Source of the DNA: SIAQ01 sp964484265
GTDB taxonomy: Bacteria > Planctomycetota > Planctomycetia > Gemmatales > Gemmataceae
NCBI GenBank assembly: GCA_964484265.1
Contig: CAZAFH010000029.1
Location: forward strand, 1 to 64,000
DNA: 64,000 nucleotides
Direction of reading: 5' to 3'
Made by a program: the position numbers and the translations under genes
Part shown: positions 25,607 through 36,200 of the stretch, piece after piece
Layout: each line of letters begins with the position of its first letter
Numbering within the stretch: position 1 is the first letter of the stretch
The notes under the pieces: model-generated
Database searches by the model: none
The model's input: the letters and a program-made list of their open reading frames with translations, nothing else
Told to the model about the DNA's origin: nothing

Positions 25607-28276
25607 ATGACCTCTCCCGCAACGCTCGAAGTTTCGCCCGCGGATATTAGCGCACGTCAACTCTCCATGGATGAAATTCGCGCCTTGGCGTCGATGAGAC
25701 GTTCTCCCGAGGAGACGCTTAACCATATCGTGCAGCTCATTCGCAGGCATGCGGCGGCTGATGTGTGCTCTGTGTACCTGCTGGAGCCGGACCGTGCCAC
25801 TCTGGTCTTGGGCGCGACCGTGGGACTTCGTCCGGACAGCGTCGGGCGCGTGCGGATGCGGCTCAACGAAGGATTGGCGGGGTTGGCGGCGGAGCATCTG
25901 CGTCCTGTCATGGTCGAGGACGCGCCGCGCCACCCTCGATTCAAGTATTTCCGCGAAGCCGGCGAGGATGCCTATCGCTCGTTCCTTGGCCTGCCGCTCG
26001 TGGATGACGGAATCATCCAGGGCGTGCTCGTGGTTCAAACGATTTCCGCGCGCGTTTTTTCTCCCGAGGAAATCTCGACGCTGGCAGCCGCGGCACAGCA
26101 ACTCGCGCCAATTGTCAGTGAAGCGCGCATGTTGGATCAATTCATCGCGCCGGTTTATCGACGGGTGTGGGACCTCGCTAAAAATATTCACTGGAGTTGG
26201 GATAATGACGCGACGAGCCTGTTCCATGAGATCGATCCGGACCGCTGGCGCGAATTGAATCACAATCCGATCGCTCTGTTATCAGAGATATCGCTCAACG
26301 AAATGGATAAGCGTGCGGATCGTCAGGGTCTGCATAATCGTGTCCACCACGCCTATCGCCGATTGCGCGAGTATCTCCAGTCGGGCCAAACCTGGGGTGC
26401 GACGCACGCCGGGGTGCTGCACGCGCGGCCTGTCGCTTATTTCTCGGCCGAGTTCGGTCTACACGAATCGATCCCGATCTACTCAGGCGGTCTCGGCATT
26501 TTGGCAGGCGATCATGTCAAAAGCGCGTCCGACCTCGGTGTGCCGCTCGTGGCTCTCGGACTCTTTTACGATCAAGGGTACTTCCGCCAGCGTGTAGACA
26601 AAACAGGCTGGCAGCAGGAGGACTACGTCGATACCGACGTCAAACAACTGCCGCTCGAACCAATGCTCGGCCTCGACAATCGGCCCCTCATGATCACGAT
26701 CCCCACACGGGGCAGCACGCTAACCGCACGCGTCTGGAAGGTCGCCGTCGGTCGAAATCTTTTGCTGCTTCTCGACACCGACGTGGAAGGCAACGCCAGC
26801 GAGGATCGCGATCTGACCGCTCGACTGTATGGCGGCGACTCGCGCGTCCGCATTCGCCAAGAACTGCTGCTCGGCGTCGGCGGTGTCAAAGTCCTTGCAG
26901 CGCTCGGAATCATCCCCGGCGTGCTCCATCTGAACGAAGGGCACAGCGCCTTCGCCGCCCTGGAAATGACGCGGCAACGCATGAGTGCCGAGGGTATCGG
27001 GTTCGAGGAAGCGCGACGGCGCGTCACTCGGCAAATCGTGTTCACGACGCATACGCCGGTGGCGGCGGGGCATGATCGCTTTCCTGCGGCGCTGATTGAG
27101 GAGCATCTCGGGCCTCTGCGCGATGTCATGGGCATCTCGCACGATCACCTGTTGAGTCTCGGACGAGTGAATCCCAACGATGGCCACGAGCCGTTCTGCA
27201 TGACGGTGCTTGCGTTGAAATTTGCGAGGCGTGCGAATGCGGTATCATCGCTTCATGGCGAGGTGTCGCGGGCGATGTGGACCGCGATGTGGCCTGGCCG
27301 GCCGGAAGACGAGGTGCCGATCGGGCACATCACGAACGGCATCCACGTGCCCACTTGGCTCGCGCCGCAGATGAGGCAACTCTACGACCGCCACCTCGGC
27401 GCCGACTGGGCTTCTAACAGTGCCGATTCCGCAATGTGGGAGAAAACGCGCAACATCGACGATGGCGAACTCTGGGAAACGCATCAAGTCCTCAAGGCGA
27501 AACTGCTGAGCTTCGTGCGCAGCCGAGTCGCGAAGCAAGCCGAGCGGCGCGGCGAGTCCTCCGAGGTGATCGAGCGCTGCCAGCGCGTGCTAAGCCTGGA
27601 TGCGTTGACGATCGGATTCGCACGCCGATTCGCGACCTACAAGCGTGCCGACTTGCTGTTCCGCGATATCGAGCGAATCGCGGAGTTGATCAACGATCCG
27701 CAGCATCCGGTGCAGCTGGTTTTCGCAGGCAAGGCGCATCCGAAGGACGAGCCGGGCAAGCAGGTCATGAAACGGATCGCCGAATTCGCCCGAAGCGCCC
27801 AATTCCGGGCCAAGATCGTTTTCGTGGAAGATTATGACATGAACGTCGGCCGGCATCTTGTGCAAGGGGTCGACGTTTGGCTCAACAATCCGCGCCGGCC
27901 TCTCGAAGCATCGGGGACGAGCGGGCAGAAGGTTGTCCTCAACGGCGGTCTGAACCTTTCCGTTTTGGATGGCTGGTGGGCCGAGGCGTACGACGGCACG
28001 AACGGATTCGCGATCGGGTCGGGGCTGACACACAGCTCGACGGACCAGCACGACACCATGGACGCCGACGCGATCTACAAGGTGCTGACTACCGAAGTGA
28101 TCCCGCTATACTACCAGCGTGACAAGGACGGCTTGCCGCGCGGCTGGATCGCCCGCATGAAGGCGGCGATTCGCACGCTCGGCTGGCGCTTCAGCGCGGA
28201 CCGCATGGTTCAGGACTACGTCCTGAAGTGCTACCTACCCGCCGCCGGCGGCCTGTCGAGCAAGATGGGCGGGTAG
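25607..28276 (+). CDS. Alpha-glucan (glycogen) phosphorylase with an N-terminal GAF domain
   Basis: This 889-aa fusion has two parts. Residues 25-165 form a GAF domain resembling that of PtsP (phosphotransferase enzyme I-Ntr): SPEETLNHIVQLIRRH, ADVCSVYLLEPD, LRLNEGLAGLAAE-like sequence, and YRSFLGLPLVDDGIIQGVLV. From about residue 180 to the end is a GT35 phosphorylase of the shorter bacterial/archaeal type, releasing glucose 1-phosphate from alpha-glucans: VAYFSAEFGLHESIPIYSGG, GILAGDHVKSASDLGVPLV, FTTHTPVAAGHDRF, and the PLP-lysine segment EASGTSGQKVVLNGGLN (Lys775). The ATG at 25607 follows GAGGACCGATCGAC; the frame is open further upstream but that sequence is not family-like. The GAF domain suggests control by a small ligand. 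pfkA-like and ppc genes follow. Confidence 0.92.
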   Translation: MTSPATLEVSPADISARQLSMDEIRALASMRRSPEETLNHIVQLIRRHAAADVCSVYLLEPDRATLVLGATVGLRPDSVGRVRMRLNEGLAGLAAEHLRPVMVEDAPRHPRFKYFREAGEDAYRSFLGLPLVDDGIIQGVLVVQTISARVFSPEEISTLAAAAQQLAPIVSEARMLDQFIAPVYRRVWDLAKNIHWSWDNDATSLFHEIDPDRWRELNHNPIALLSEISLNEMDKRADRQGLHNRVHHAYRRLREYLQSGQTWGATHAGVLHARPVAYFSAEFGLHESIPIYSGGLGILAGDHVKSASDLGVPLVALGLFYDQGYFRQRVDKTGWQQEDYVDTDVKQLPLEPMLGLDNRPLMITIPTRGSTLTARVWKVAVGRNLLLLLDTDVEGNASEDRDLTARLYGGDSRVRIRQELLLGVGGVKVLAALGIIPGVLHLNEGHSAFAALEMTRQRMSAEGIGFEEARRRVTRQIVFTTHTPVAAGHDRFPAALIEEHLGPLRDVMGISHDHLLSLGRVNPNDGHEPFCMTVLALKFARRANAVSSLHGEVSRAMWTAMWPGRPEDEVPIGHITNGIHVPTWLAPQMRQLYDRHLGADWASNSADSAMWEKTRNIDDGELWETHQVLKAKLLSFVRSRVAKQAERRGESSEVIERCQRVLSLDALTIGFARRFATYKRADLLFRDIERIAELINDPQHPVQLVFAGKAHPKDEPGKQVMKRIAEFARSAQFRAKIVFVEDYDMNVGRHLVQGVDVWLNNPRRPLEASGTSGQKVVLNGGLNLSVLDGWWAEAYDGTNGFAIGSGLTHSSTDQHDTMDADAIYKVLTTEVIPLYYQRDKDGLPRGWIARMKAAIRTLGWRFSADRMVQDYVLKCYLPAAGGLSSKMGG

Positions 28277-28284
28277 GAAATCTC

Positions 28285-28365
28285 GGCGAGCCGAGAGCGA
28301 CAGGGACCGGCGGTATCCTTTAGCAATTCCGATGTATCTCCGGTCGCTAACGCTCCCGGCTCGCC
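28285..28365. repeat. Intergenic palindrome, GGCGAGCCGAGAGCG type (copy 2)
   Basis: GGCGAGCCGAGAGCGACAGG pairs with CCGGTCGCTAACGCTCCCGG followed by CTCGCC. It belongs to the same family as 12754-12828 and lies between the phosphorylase and phosphofructokinase genes. Confidence 0.8.
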
Positions 28366-28403
28366 AAACTTGAGGCGCGCTTTTCAAACAGACGAGAACA
28401 GAG

Positions 28404-29786
28404 ATGAAACGCATCGGCATTCTCACGGCAGGCGGGGACACGCCCGCGCTCAACGCCACGATCCACGGCGCCGTCTTGCGTGCCAGTCAAAAGCGCGTGG
28501 AAGTGTACGGCTTTATCAAGGGTTTCAGCAGCCTCTTCAACCCGCGCGTGCCGCACGTGCGTCTCAATCCCTTGTTCGTGCCGATCCCGGAACTCGACAG
28601 CACCAAGGGCGGAACGATCATCGGCGCGTCGCGCGACTATGTGGACGGCAATGATAAGGCGACCCTCACCGAGGTCATCGATCGCTTGCGTCGTCTGCAG
28701 ATCGAAGGCGTCATCTGCATCGGCGGCGATGGTACGCTGAGCGGCATGCAGGCGCTTTCCGACTACCTGCCAACCGTGCTTGCTCCGAAGACGATCGACA
28801 ACGACCTCGGGCTCAACTATCGCCATGAGCCGGACGAATGGGTGCGCGAGCCGATTCCGAATACGTCGGCTTTTCGCTACGTCCGCACGGCGTCGCGCGA
28901 TCAGTTCGACATCGAGCACATGGTGAACTACACGACGCCGGGTTTCGCCACCGCGGTTTTCGTGTCGGCATCGGGCGTCGAGCGAATTCGCACGACCGCG
29001 GAAAGCCATCGCCGAATCGCCATCATCGAAGTCATGGGCCGGCATTCGGGTTACCTCGCACTCGGAGCCGCGTATGGCCAACCGGATATCGTGCTCATTC
29101 CCGAGGCGCCGCTGAACGTCGATCGCCTTGTGCAGCGCGTCATCGAAGTGTACGAGATTCAGAAGAATTGCGTCATCGTTTGCGGCGAAGGAATCGTTGA
29201 CGAGCAAGGACGCGAGCTTGGCTCGGAAGTGGCGTCCACCGATCCGGCTGGAAACAAAGTGCTCTCCGGCGCCGCCGATGCCGTGCGCCATGTCCTCATC
29301 GAGCGGCTTGGCGACAGCTACTTCACCAGCAAACGCCGCAATGAATCGGCTCGCGCCGCCATCTTCACTCGTAAAGTCGGGCATACCCAGCGCGGCGGGC
29401 GGCCTATCTATTTCGACCGCTTTTACGGCAATCTCCTCGGCGGGCATGCCGTCGATCTGTTGCTCGAAGGACATGCCAATGGTGTCGCCATTCTGCAATG
29501 GAATCGCGAGCGCGGCTTCTATCTCGACGGCATCAACGGCAACGATTTCCGCGACCGCTACGGCCTGATTCATGCCCGGCTCGTTCACCCTACGTTCTAC
29601 GATCGCGATCGTCTCCGCCCTTCGCGCGTCGGCATCGAATATCTCTTGCCCATCTTCAACGATGCAATCGGCATGGATGACCTGGAAGCCGTCCGCCAGC
29701 GCCTCTTTCATCCAGGCAATCTCACGCAGCCGTACCATTCGGTGAATGTGGATGTCAATAAGCGCATTTGTTTTCTCGATGGATGA
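28404..29786 (+). CDS. 6-phosphofructokinase
   Basis: This 460-aa enzyme phosphorylates fructose 6-phosphate at C1, the committing step of glycolysis. The motifs are GILTAGGDTPALNATIHG, ICIGGDGTLSG (residues around 107-112), APKTIDNDLGLNYRHEPD (P128-K-T-I-D-N-D), EVMGRHSGYLALGAAYG and IPEAPLNVD. The GGDG with glycine at the phosphoryl-donor position points to ATP, while the lysine in PKTIDND resembles PPi-dependent and plant-type enzymes. This G/K combination is known from the long ATP-PFK clade, so ATP is the likelier donor. The length exceeds E. coli PfkA (about 320). Its stop overlaps the ATG of ppc (ATGA), implying translational coupling. Confidence 0.93.
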   Translation: MKRIGILTAGGDTPALNATIHGAVLRASQKRVEVYGFIKGFSSLFNPRVPHVRLNPLFVPIPELDSTKGGTIIGASRDYVDGNDKATLTEVIDRLRRLQIEGVICIGGDGTLSGMQALSDYLPTVLAPKTIDNDLGLNYRHEPDEWVREPIPNTSAFRYVRTASRDQFDIEHMVNYTTPGFATAVFVSASGVERIRTTAESHRRIAIIEVMGRHSGYLALGAAYGQPDIVLIPEAPLNVDRLVQRVIEVYEIQKNCVIVCGEGIVDEQGRELGSEVASTDPAGNKVLSGAADAVRHVLIERLGDSYFTSKRRNESARAAIFTRKVGHTQRGGRPIYFDRFYGNLLGGHAVDLLLEGHANGVAILQWNRERGFYLDGINGNDFRDRYGLIHARLVHPTFYDRDRLRPSRVGIEYLLPIFNDAIGMDDLEAVRQRLFHPGNLTQPYHSVNVDVNKRICFLDG

Positions 29787-32635
29787 CTCTTCCCGTGGAT
29801 GCACCGCCAATGGCCTCTTCCGATCTAGCCGACAAATTGTGGGACACTCCGGTTGACGAACCGCGCGACGATCCCGTGCAGCAGGCGCTGAGCGGCGATA
29901 TCCGCCTGCTGGGCGATCTGCTCGGCCGAACGATTCGGCGCCTGGCAGGCGAAGAGGCTTACGCCCTGATCGAGGAGGTTCGTGCGGCAACCAAATCGCT
30001 ACGTGCGCAGCATTCCGTCGAGAGTGCTCGCGAACTGCAGCAGCGTCTCGCCTCGCTCGACCTGAACAAACTGCGCACCTTGACGCGTGCTTTCGGTCTC
30101 TACTTCGACCTGATCAATCTCGCGGAGATGCGTGCTCGCCTTCGCGCGATTCGAGCCCGGGCCGCGTCGCCCGAACCGGTGGCGGATAGCATCGAGGCGG
30201 GGTTGTGCCAGCTCAGCAAGCGCGGCGTGACAGCACTGCAAATCTCGAACCTACTGAGCGACGGATTGGTCGCGCCGGTTTTCACCGCACATCCCAGTGA
30301 ATCGCGACGCCGCACGATTCGCGAAAAGCTCGACATGATCTGCCGAGGGCTCGATCGTCTCGAATACACGCAGCTTCTTCCAGGCGACCGCGACCGCGAA
30401 TCGGCGACGATCAGCGAAGAAGTCGAGACGCTTTGGCTCACCGATCTCGTTCGCGCCGAGCGGCCGTCGGTGCTCGATGAAGTCGATCAAGGCCTGAGCG
30501 TCGTCGCGCCGACACTGTTCGAGGTGGTTCCGAGGATCTATCGTCAGTTCGAGGCGTGCCTCAAGCGGATCTATCCCGACCAGTCGATGACTGTGCCGAG
30601 CTTCCTCCATTTCGGTGGTTGGATCGGCGGCGACCGCGACGGCAACCCGAACGTCACGCACACCGTCACCGCCCAGACGATTCGTTTGCAGCAAGAGACG
30701 ATCTTGACACTTTATCTCGAAAAGATCCAGGACCTCGGTCGCCGACTGAGCCATGCCGCCGCGCGCATTGAGACAGCGCCGCAACTGCAAGAATCGCTCA
30801 AGGGCGACGGGGACCTGCTGATGGACGAGCAGGGCCGAGTGATGCGCGAGCCGTTTCGCGCCAAATGTCGGGCCATCGAAAAGCGCCTCCAGCTCACACT
30901 TGGGTACGTGCGCCGCCTGAAGCTGCGCTGGCCAAGCGAGGAGGTCGAGACGACTTCGGGTGTGTACGTACGGCGCGCCGAGTTGCTCGCCGACCTGGAA
31001 TCGTTGCGAGCGGGGCTAACCACTACGGGCGCCAGCGACGCCGCCTGTGGGCCGTTGCATGATCTGATTCGGCTCGTGGAGGTCTTTGGCCTGCACCTTC
31101 TGACGCTAGACATCCGGCAGCACAGCAAGCGACACGCGCGCGCGATCGACGAGATTTTCTCCTGGTCGGGAATCTGCCCGGCGTATCTCAAGCTGAAATC
31201 GAGCGAACGCTTCGATATCTTGGTCGGCGCGTTGCAGCAGAAGCGCCCCGTGCTGCCGGCCTTGCTGCCTTTCAGTCCGGAAACGCAGGAGGTCGTCCAG
31301 ACCTTCCGCACGTTGTCAGCCATCCTGGAACAACAATGCCCGGAAGCAATGGAATACTACATCATCAGCGGCTGCACCGAGCCGGCGCACCTTCTCGAAG
31401 TGCTTCTGCTGGCGCGCGAGGCCCGGCTGTTCCGCCCGGAAGACGGCATCAGCCGGCTGCACATCGTGCCGCTGTTCGAGGACATGGAATCACTCAAGGG
31501 CGCCGCCACCATCATGCAGCGGCTTTTGGTTTTGCCCGTCTACCGCAAACATCTCGAGTTGCGAGGCAACATTCAAGAGGTCATGATCGGCTACTCTGAC
31601 AGCAACAAGGAGACCGGTTTCCTGCAATCGGCGTGGGCGCTGTACAAAGCGCAGTGCGCCATGACCGACATCGCCCGGCGGACGAGTATCCGCGTGCAGA
31701 TTTTTCATGGCCGGGGCGGCGCCATCGGTCGCGGCGGCGGGCCTGCCAACCGCGCCATTCTCGCGCAGCCCAGCCATACAGTGGACGGCCGACTTCGCTT
31801 CACCGAACAGGGCGAAATGATGGCCGACCGCTACGGCTCGACCGGCGTGGCCGAGCGCCACCTCGAGCAGATTGTCAACGCGGTGTTGTGCACCAGTTTC
31901 GCGGCCGATGCGGAGCTTCCCGCGCCGGAGTGGGAGCGATTGCTTGAGCGCGTGGCCGAGCGCGGGCTGCGCCATTACCGCGCGCTGGTGTATGAGACGC
32001 CTGAATTTATAAACTATTTCGAGCAAGCGACACCGATCAACGAGATCGGCCAGCTCAAGATCGCGTCCCGTCCGCCGCGCCGCACAGGGCCGGACGCCAA
32101 GCCCGCGGGCATCGACGAACTGCGTGCGATCCCGTGGGTTTTCAGCTGGATGCAAAGCCGGCACACGCTGCCCGGGTGGTATGGGCTGGGCAGCGCGGTG
32201 ATGGAATATCTCAAGGAACGCCCCGACGATCGCGATACGCTCGCCAATATGTACCAGCGCTGGCCGTTCTGGCGGACGCTGATTGACAACGCCCAGATGA
32301 TCCTCGCCAAGGCCGACATGACGATCGCGCGATTGTATGCCGATCTCGTCGCCGATCAGGACATTGCCGCGCGAGTCTTTCAGAGGATCGCCGCGGAATA
32401 CGACCGGACAGTCGAGGTGATTCGGCTCATTACCGGGCAGGCGGAATTGCTCGACAACATTCCCACGCTGAGCCGATCGATCCAGCGGCGCAATCCGTAC
32501 GTCGATGCCCTGAGCTTCGTGCAACTCGTGCTCTTGCGCCGGCTGCGCACCGGCGGCGAGCCGCGCGGCGAATTGCTCAGCGCGGTCCTCGAGAGCATCA
32601 GCGGCATCGCCTCGGGCTTGAAGAACACGGGGTGA
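29783..32635 (+). CDS. ppc: Phosphoenolpyruvate carboxylase
   Basis: This 950-aa enzyme carboxylates PEP to oxaloacetate, refilling the TCA cycle. Signature regions are VFTAHPSESRRRTIREKL (catalytic histidine at about residue 170; most family members have TAHPTE), FGGWIGGDRDGNPNV, VMIGYSDSNKETGFLQSAW, and the mobile loop FHGRGGAIGRGGGPANRAIL. The C-terminus is NTG rather than the QNTG usual for the family's last residues, preceded by SGIASGLK. The start at 29783 is the ATG that overlaps the phosphofructokinase stop by four bases. A TTG at 29768 is also in frame but lacks support. Confidence 0.95.
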   Translation: MTLPVDAPPMASSDLADKLWDTPVDEPRDDPVQQALSGDIRLLGDLLGRTIRRLAGEEAYALIEEVRAATKSLRAQHSVESARELQQRLASLDLNKLRTLTRAFGLYFDLINLAEMRARLRAIRARAASPEPVADSIEAGLCQLSKRGVTALQISNLLSDGLVAPVFTAHPSESRRRTIREKLDMICRGLDRLEYTQLLPGDRDRESATISEEVETLWLTDLVRAERPSVLDEVDQGLSVVAPTLFEVVPRIYRQFEACLKRIYPDQSMTVPSFLHFGGWIGGDRDGNPNVTHTVTAQTIRLQQETILTLYLEKIQDLGRRLSHAAARIETAPQLQESLKGDGDLLMDEQGRVMREPFRAKCRAIEKRLQLTLGYVRRLKLRWPSEEVETTSGVYVRRAELLADLESLRAGLTTTGASDAACGPLHDLIRLVEVFGLHLLTLDIRQHSKRHARAIDEIFSWSGICPAYLKLKSSERFDILVGALQQKRPVLPALLPFSPETQEVVQTFRTLSAILEQQCPEAMEYYIISGCTEPAHLLEVLLLAREARLFRPEDGISRLHIVPLFEDMESLKGAATIMQRLLVLPVYRKHLELRGNIQEVMIGYSDSNKETGFLQSAWALYKAQCAMTDIARRTSIRVQIFHGRGGAIGRGGGPANRAILAQPSHTVDGRLRFTEQGEMMADRYGSTGVAERHLEQIVNAVLCTSFAADAELPAPEWERLLERVAERGLRHYRALVYETPEFINYFEQATPINEIGQLKIASRPPRRTGPDAKPAGIDELRAIPWVFSWMQSRHTLPGWYGLGSAVMEYLKERPDDRDTLANMYQRWPFWRTLIDNAQMILAKADMTIARLYADLVADQDIAARVFQRIAAEYDRTVEVIRLITGQAELLDNIPTLSRSIQRRNPYVDALSFVQLVLLRRLRTGGEPRGELLSAVLESISGIASGLKNTG

Positions 32636-32683
32636 TCGTCGCGGCGATCGGCAACCGGCGAGCCCCTTCAATTCGTTGCCGCT

Positions 32684-32892
32684 TGGCGGGTTGCTAGCCC
32701 GGATTTCTCACCACAGAGAGCACAGAGAGCACAGAGTGAGGAATACCAAGAAAATAGGGAGGATCGATAAAAAGCACGTCGTCCTTTTCTCGATCAGAGG
32801 TTCAATGTTGCTAGTTGCCGCGTGTCGATGACTTCGCATTTCTCCGTGTTCTCAGTGTTCTCTGTGGTGAGAAATGCAGGCTAGGCAGCCGC
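32684..32892. repeat. Large inverted repeat, CACCACAGAG type
   Basis: The left arm reads GTTGCTAGCCCGGATTTCTC then ACCACAGAGAGCACAGAGAG; the right arm reads GTTCTCAGTGTTCTCTGTGG then TGAGAAATGCAGGCTAGGCA. The arms are about 45 bases and well conserved, with a spacer of about 110 bases that has no gene. It resembles the elements at 5161-5500 and 44851-44956. Confidence 0.75.
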
Positions 32893-33236
32893 GCGGCCGG
32901 TTGCCAACCCGAGCGGACAGGATCCGCCCCGGCACTGCGACACGCTCATTCTCGGCGCGTATCGATTTTGCCGGCCAATCTAGGCCTGACAGTTGGTTTC
33001 ATTTCGATAAATATTCACAAGACGCAATCCCTCCCGATGACGACCGGCGCGATTGCGGAAACTAAGTAACATTTGTCAAAGAATGGCATTGCTCTCAGGG
33101 CGTCAATGCGCGAGAATGGAGAGTGAGTGCGGCCATTGAGGCCTATCCCTGCGTACTCCGCGTGTCGGTTTTTCCTATCTTGCAAGACACGCCGGGGATT
33201 TGGTCTGGGCCGATGGAAAAAGTGGAGAATCCCGTC
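32893..33236. other. Gene-free leader before the 2387-aa acidic protein
   Basis: I see no gene here. The frame of the downstream protein is open back to a GTG at 33123, but the ribosome-binding site favours 33237. An AT-rich stretch near 33003-33016 (GATAAATATTC) is the only promoter-like sequence, and its -35 partner is not clear. Confidence 0.4.
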
Positions 33237-36200
33237 ATGGCGAAGCAGCCGAACCCGCACGATGAACCCGCGAAAACGCCCGACGGTTCCGCGCCTGGAC
33301 CGATCACCCCGAAGCCGAAGACCCCGCCGCCGGCGATCCCGAATATGTCGCTGGATGATCCCGCCGATGACGTATTGGACGTCGAGGAGGTGATCGACGA
33401 GGTGAGCGAGATCGTCGATGTGGATGCGATCGACGTCGTCGATGAGGAACCGATCGTCGAAGCGGCTGCCATGGATCCCGCGGTCGTCGCCGTCGAAGAC
33501 GATGCGGATGCGGAAGTCGTCGAAGTGCTGCCGGCCGATTCGGCCGTGGTGGAGTCCGTGCCCGAAGAGGACGCCCTTTTCGCAGCTGCCGAGGAAGACG
33601 ATGACGTGGTCGTCGCGGCCGATTCGGCTCTGATGTTGACGGAACCCGCGTCGGCGAGCGTGGAATCGCCCGTGCCCGCGCCGGCTAGCTCGAAATCGAA
33701 CGTTGACCTGATGGAACTGTTCGCAGAGGAGGCGGCTGTCCCCACGGCTGAGCCGATTCCTGCCGCGGATTTATCGGGGGTAACCGGCGGCGAGATGCCA
33801 GCGCTGGCCGAAGAGCCGATCTCGGAGGTCAGCAGTGCTACTGCAGTGACAGACGAGCCGACCGACTACGAAGGCCTGGAACCGCTGCCTGCGGCCGAAG
33901 GCGCGATCTCGGCAGCGACGACGATCGAACCCGCGAGCGCGGACCCGGTTTCCGACGTGAGCCTGGTCGATGCCGAGGTGATCGAACCGGTGCTGGAAAC
34001 GCCCGCGTCGGACATCGCTTTGCTCGATCTATTCAATCCGCCAGCAAGCCAGCCGATTCCAGAAGCGGTCCCTGCTTCGTCCGTTCAGATCGCGACCGCG
34101 GCAAGCGAATCGGGCGTTGAAGTGGCGAGCGAGGAAGCCGCGCCAGCGAGCGAATCGGGCGTCGACCTGGCGAGTCTTTTTGCCGAGGAAGCGACGCCTG
34201 CGTCTGCGGTCGAAGTGGCCGAGGATGTCGAAGAGGCTGCACCGGCGTCGGGTGTCATCGATATACCGATCGCGGAATCCGCGCCGGCGAGTGAATCGAG
34301 CGTCAATCTGGCGAGCCTGTTTGCCGAGGAAGCGACGCCAGCATCCGCGGTCGAGGTCGCGGAATCGGTGAGCGAATCTGACGTCGAGGTGGCCGAGGAC
34401 GTCGAGGAGGCTGCGCCTGCGTCGGGCGTCATTGACATGCCGGTAGCGGAAGCCGCGCCTGCAACAGACGAGGATGTTGAAGAAGCCGCGCCGGCGTCGG
34501 GTGTCATCGACATGTCCGTTGCGGAGGCTGCGCCGGCGTCGACGATTGAAGCGGCGGGCGACATCGAAGAAACCGCACCTGCGTCTGGCGTCATCGATAT
34601 GCCGATCGCGGAAGCTGCGCCAGCGAGCGAATCGAGCGTTGACCTGGCGAGCCTTTTTGCCGAAGATGCGACGCCAGCGTCTGCGGTCGAAGCGGCAGAA
34701 TCCGGGGTGGAGGTGGCAGAGGACGTTGAGGAAGCCGCGCCTGCGTCTGGTGTCATCGACATGCCGGTCGCGGAAGCTGCGCCGGCGTCGGCGATTGAAG
34801 CCGCCGAAGTTGCCGAGGAGGTTGAAGAAGCCGCACCAGCGTCAGGCGTCATCGACATGCCGGTCGCGGAAGCAGCTCCGGCGAGTGAATCAGGCGTTGA
34901 CCTGCCGAGCCTTTTTGCCGAAGATGCGACGCATGCCTCCGCTGTCGAGGTCGCGGAAACGGCAAGCGAATCCAGCGTCGAGGTGGCCGACGAAAACGAA
35001 GTTGCCGCGCCCGCGTCGGGCGTCATCGACATGCCGATTGCGGAAGCCGCGCCGGCGAGCGAATCAAGCGTTGACCTTTCGAGCCTGTTCGCCGAGGATG
35101 ACGCCAATAGTGCAGTGAAGGACGGGGCAGCGGCGGCTCCGTCGTCATTCAAAGAAGGCGTTCATCCAGCGACTTCCGAATCGGACACCAGCGAAACTCT
35201 CGCGTTGGTCGACGAGCCGGCCGCACCGCCGCCTGCCAGCGCCGCTTCGGGTTCGCTCGTTCCGTCCGACGCGGCACTGCGGAGCCTGTTTGGCCTGCCC
35301 GCGCCGGCCGGGTCGCCTCCGGAATCGCCGCGAGCGCCGGACTCGGGCGCCACAGCCAAGGCGCCGCTCTCGTCGCCAGATCTCGGCGCGAAGGCTCCCG
35401 CCGCCGTTCCCGCGCCAAGCTCTGGCTGGAATCTCGGTGAACTCGCCGCGTCATCTGCGGTCGTGGCGAAAGCGCATGATACGCCGCCCTCTGGCGCCGC
35501 CAAAAAGCCCGCGAGCGGAATCACCGCGAATTCCGCAGCACTCAAGAAGGACGCCATCGAGGATGCCAAAGAGGCAGCGCCTGCTTCGGATGTGTTGTTC
35601 GATGCTGCTGCAGAAGAAGCCGCACCGGTGTCCGACGTGTTGGCCGAAGAGGCCATTGACGAAGTCGAGGACGTCGAGGAAGCGGCGCCGGCATCCGCGT
35701 TTGCACTCGACGAAGCCGTGGATGAAGTGGAAGACGTCGAGGAAGCCGCACCGGTATCCGACGTGTTGGCCGACGATGACGTCGAAGATGCCGACGAAGT
35801 CGAAGACACTGAGGAAGCCGCGCCGGTGTCGGATGTACTGGCTGAAGAAGCCGACGAGGTCGAAGACGTCGAAGAAGCCGCATCCGGAGTCGTGGCGGAC
35901 GAAGCGGATGAGGTCGCCGAAGCCGCTTCCGCGTCGGGTGTCGTATTCGACGAAGCCGTTGAAGATGTGGCCGAAGTAGAAGAAGCCGCACCAGCGTCCG
36001 CCGCACTTTTCGACGCCGCTCAGGACGAGGCCGCCGAGGCCGCGCCAGCGTCGGGCGTCGTGTTCGATGAAGCCGTCGAAGATGCCGACGAGGTCGAAGA
36101 AGCCGCGCCGGCGTCGGGCGTTGTGTTCGACGAAGCTGTTGAAGATGCCGACGAAGTTGAGGACGTCGAAGAAGCCGCACCCGCGTCGGGCGTCGTGTTC

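Noticed and set aside
28347..29990. 547-codon open frame on the minus strand
   Set aside because: It is antisense to phosphofructokinase and the start of ppc, both firmly identified. No coherent motifs occur in the antisense product.
31490..32671. 393-codon open frame on the minus strand
   Set aside because: It is antisense to PEP carboxylase and has no motif support.
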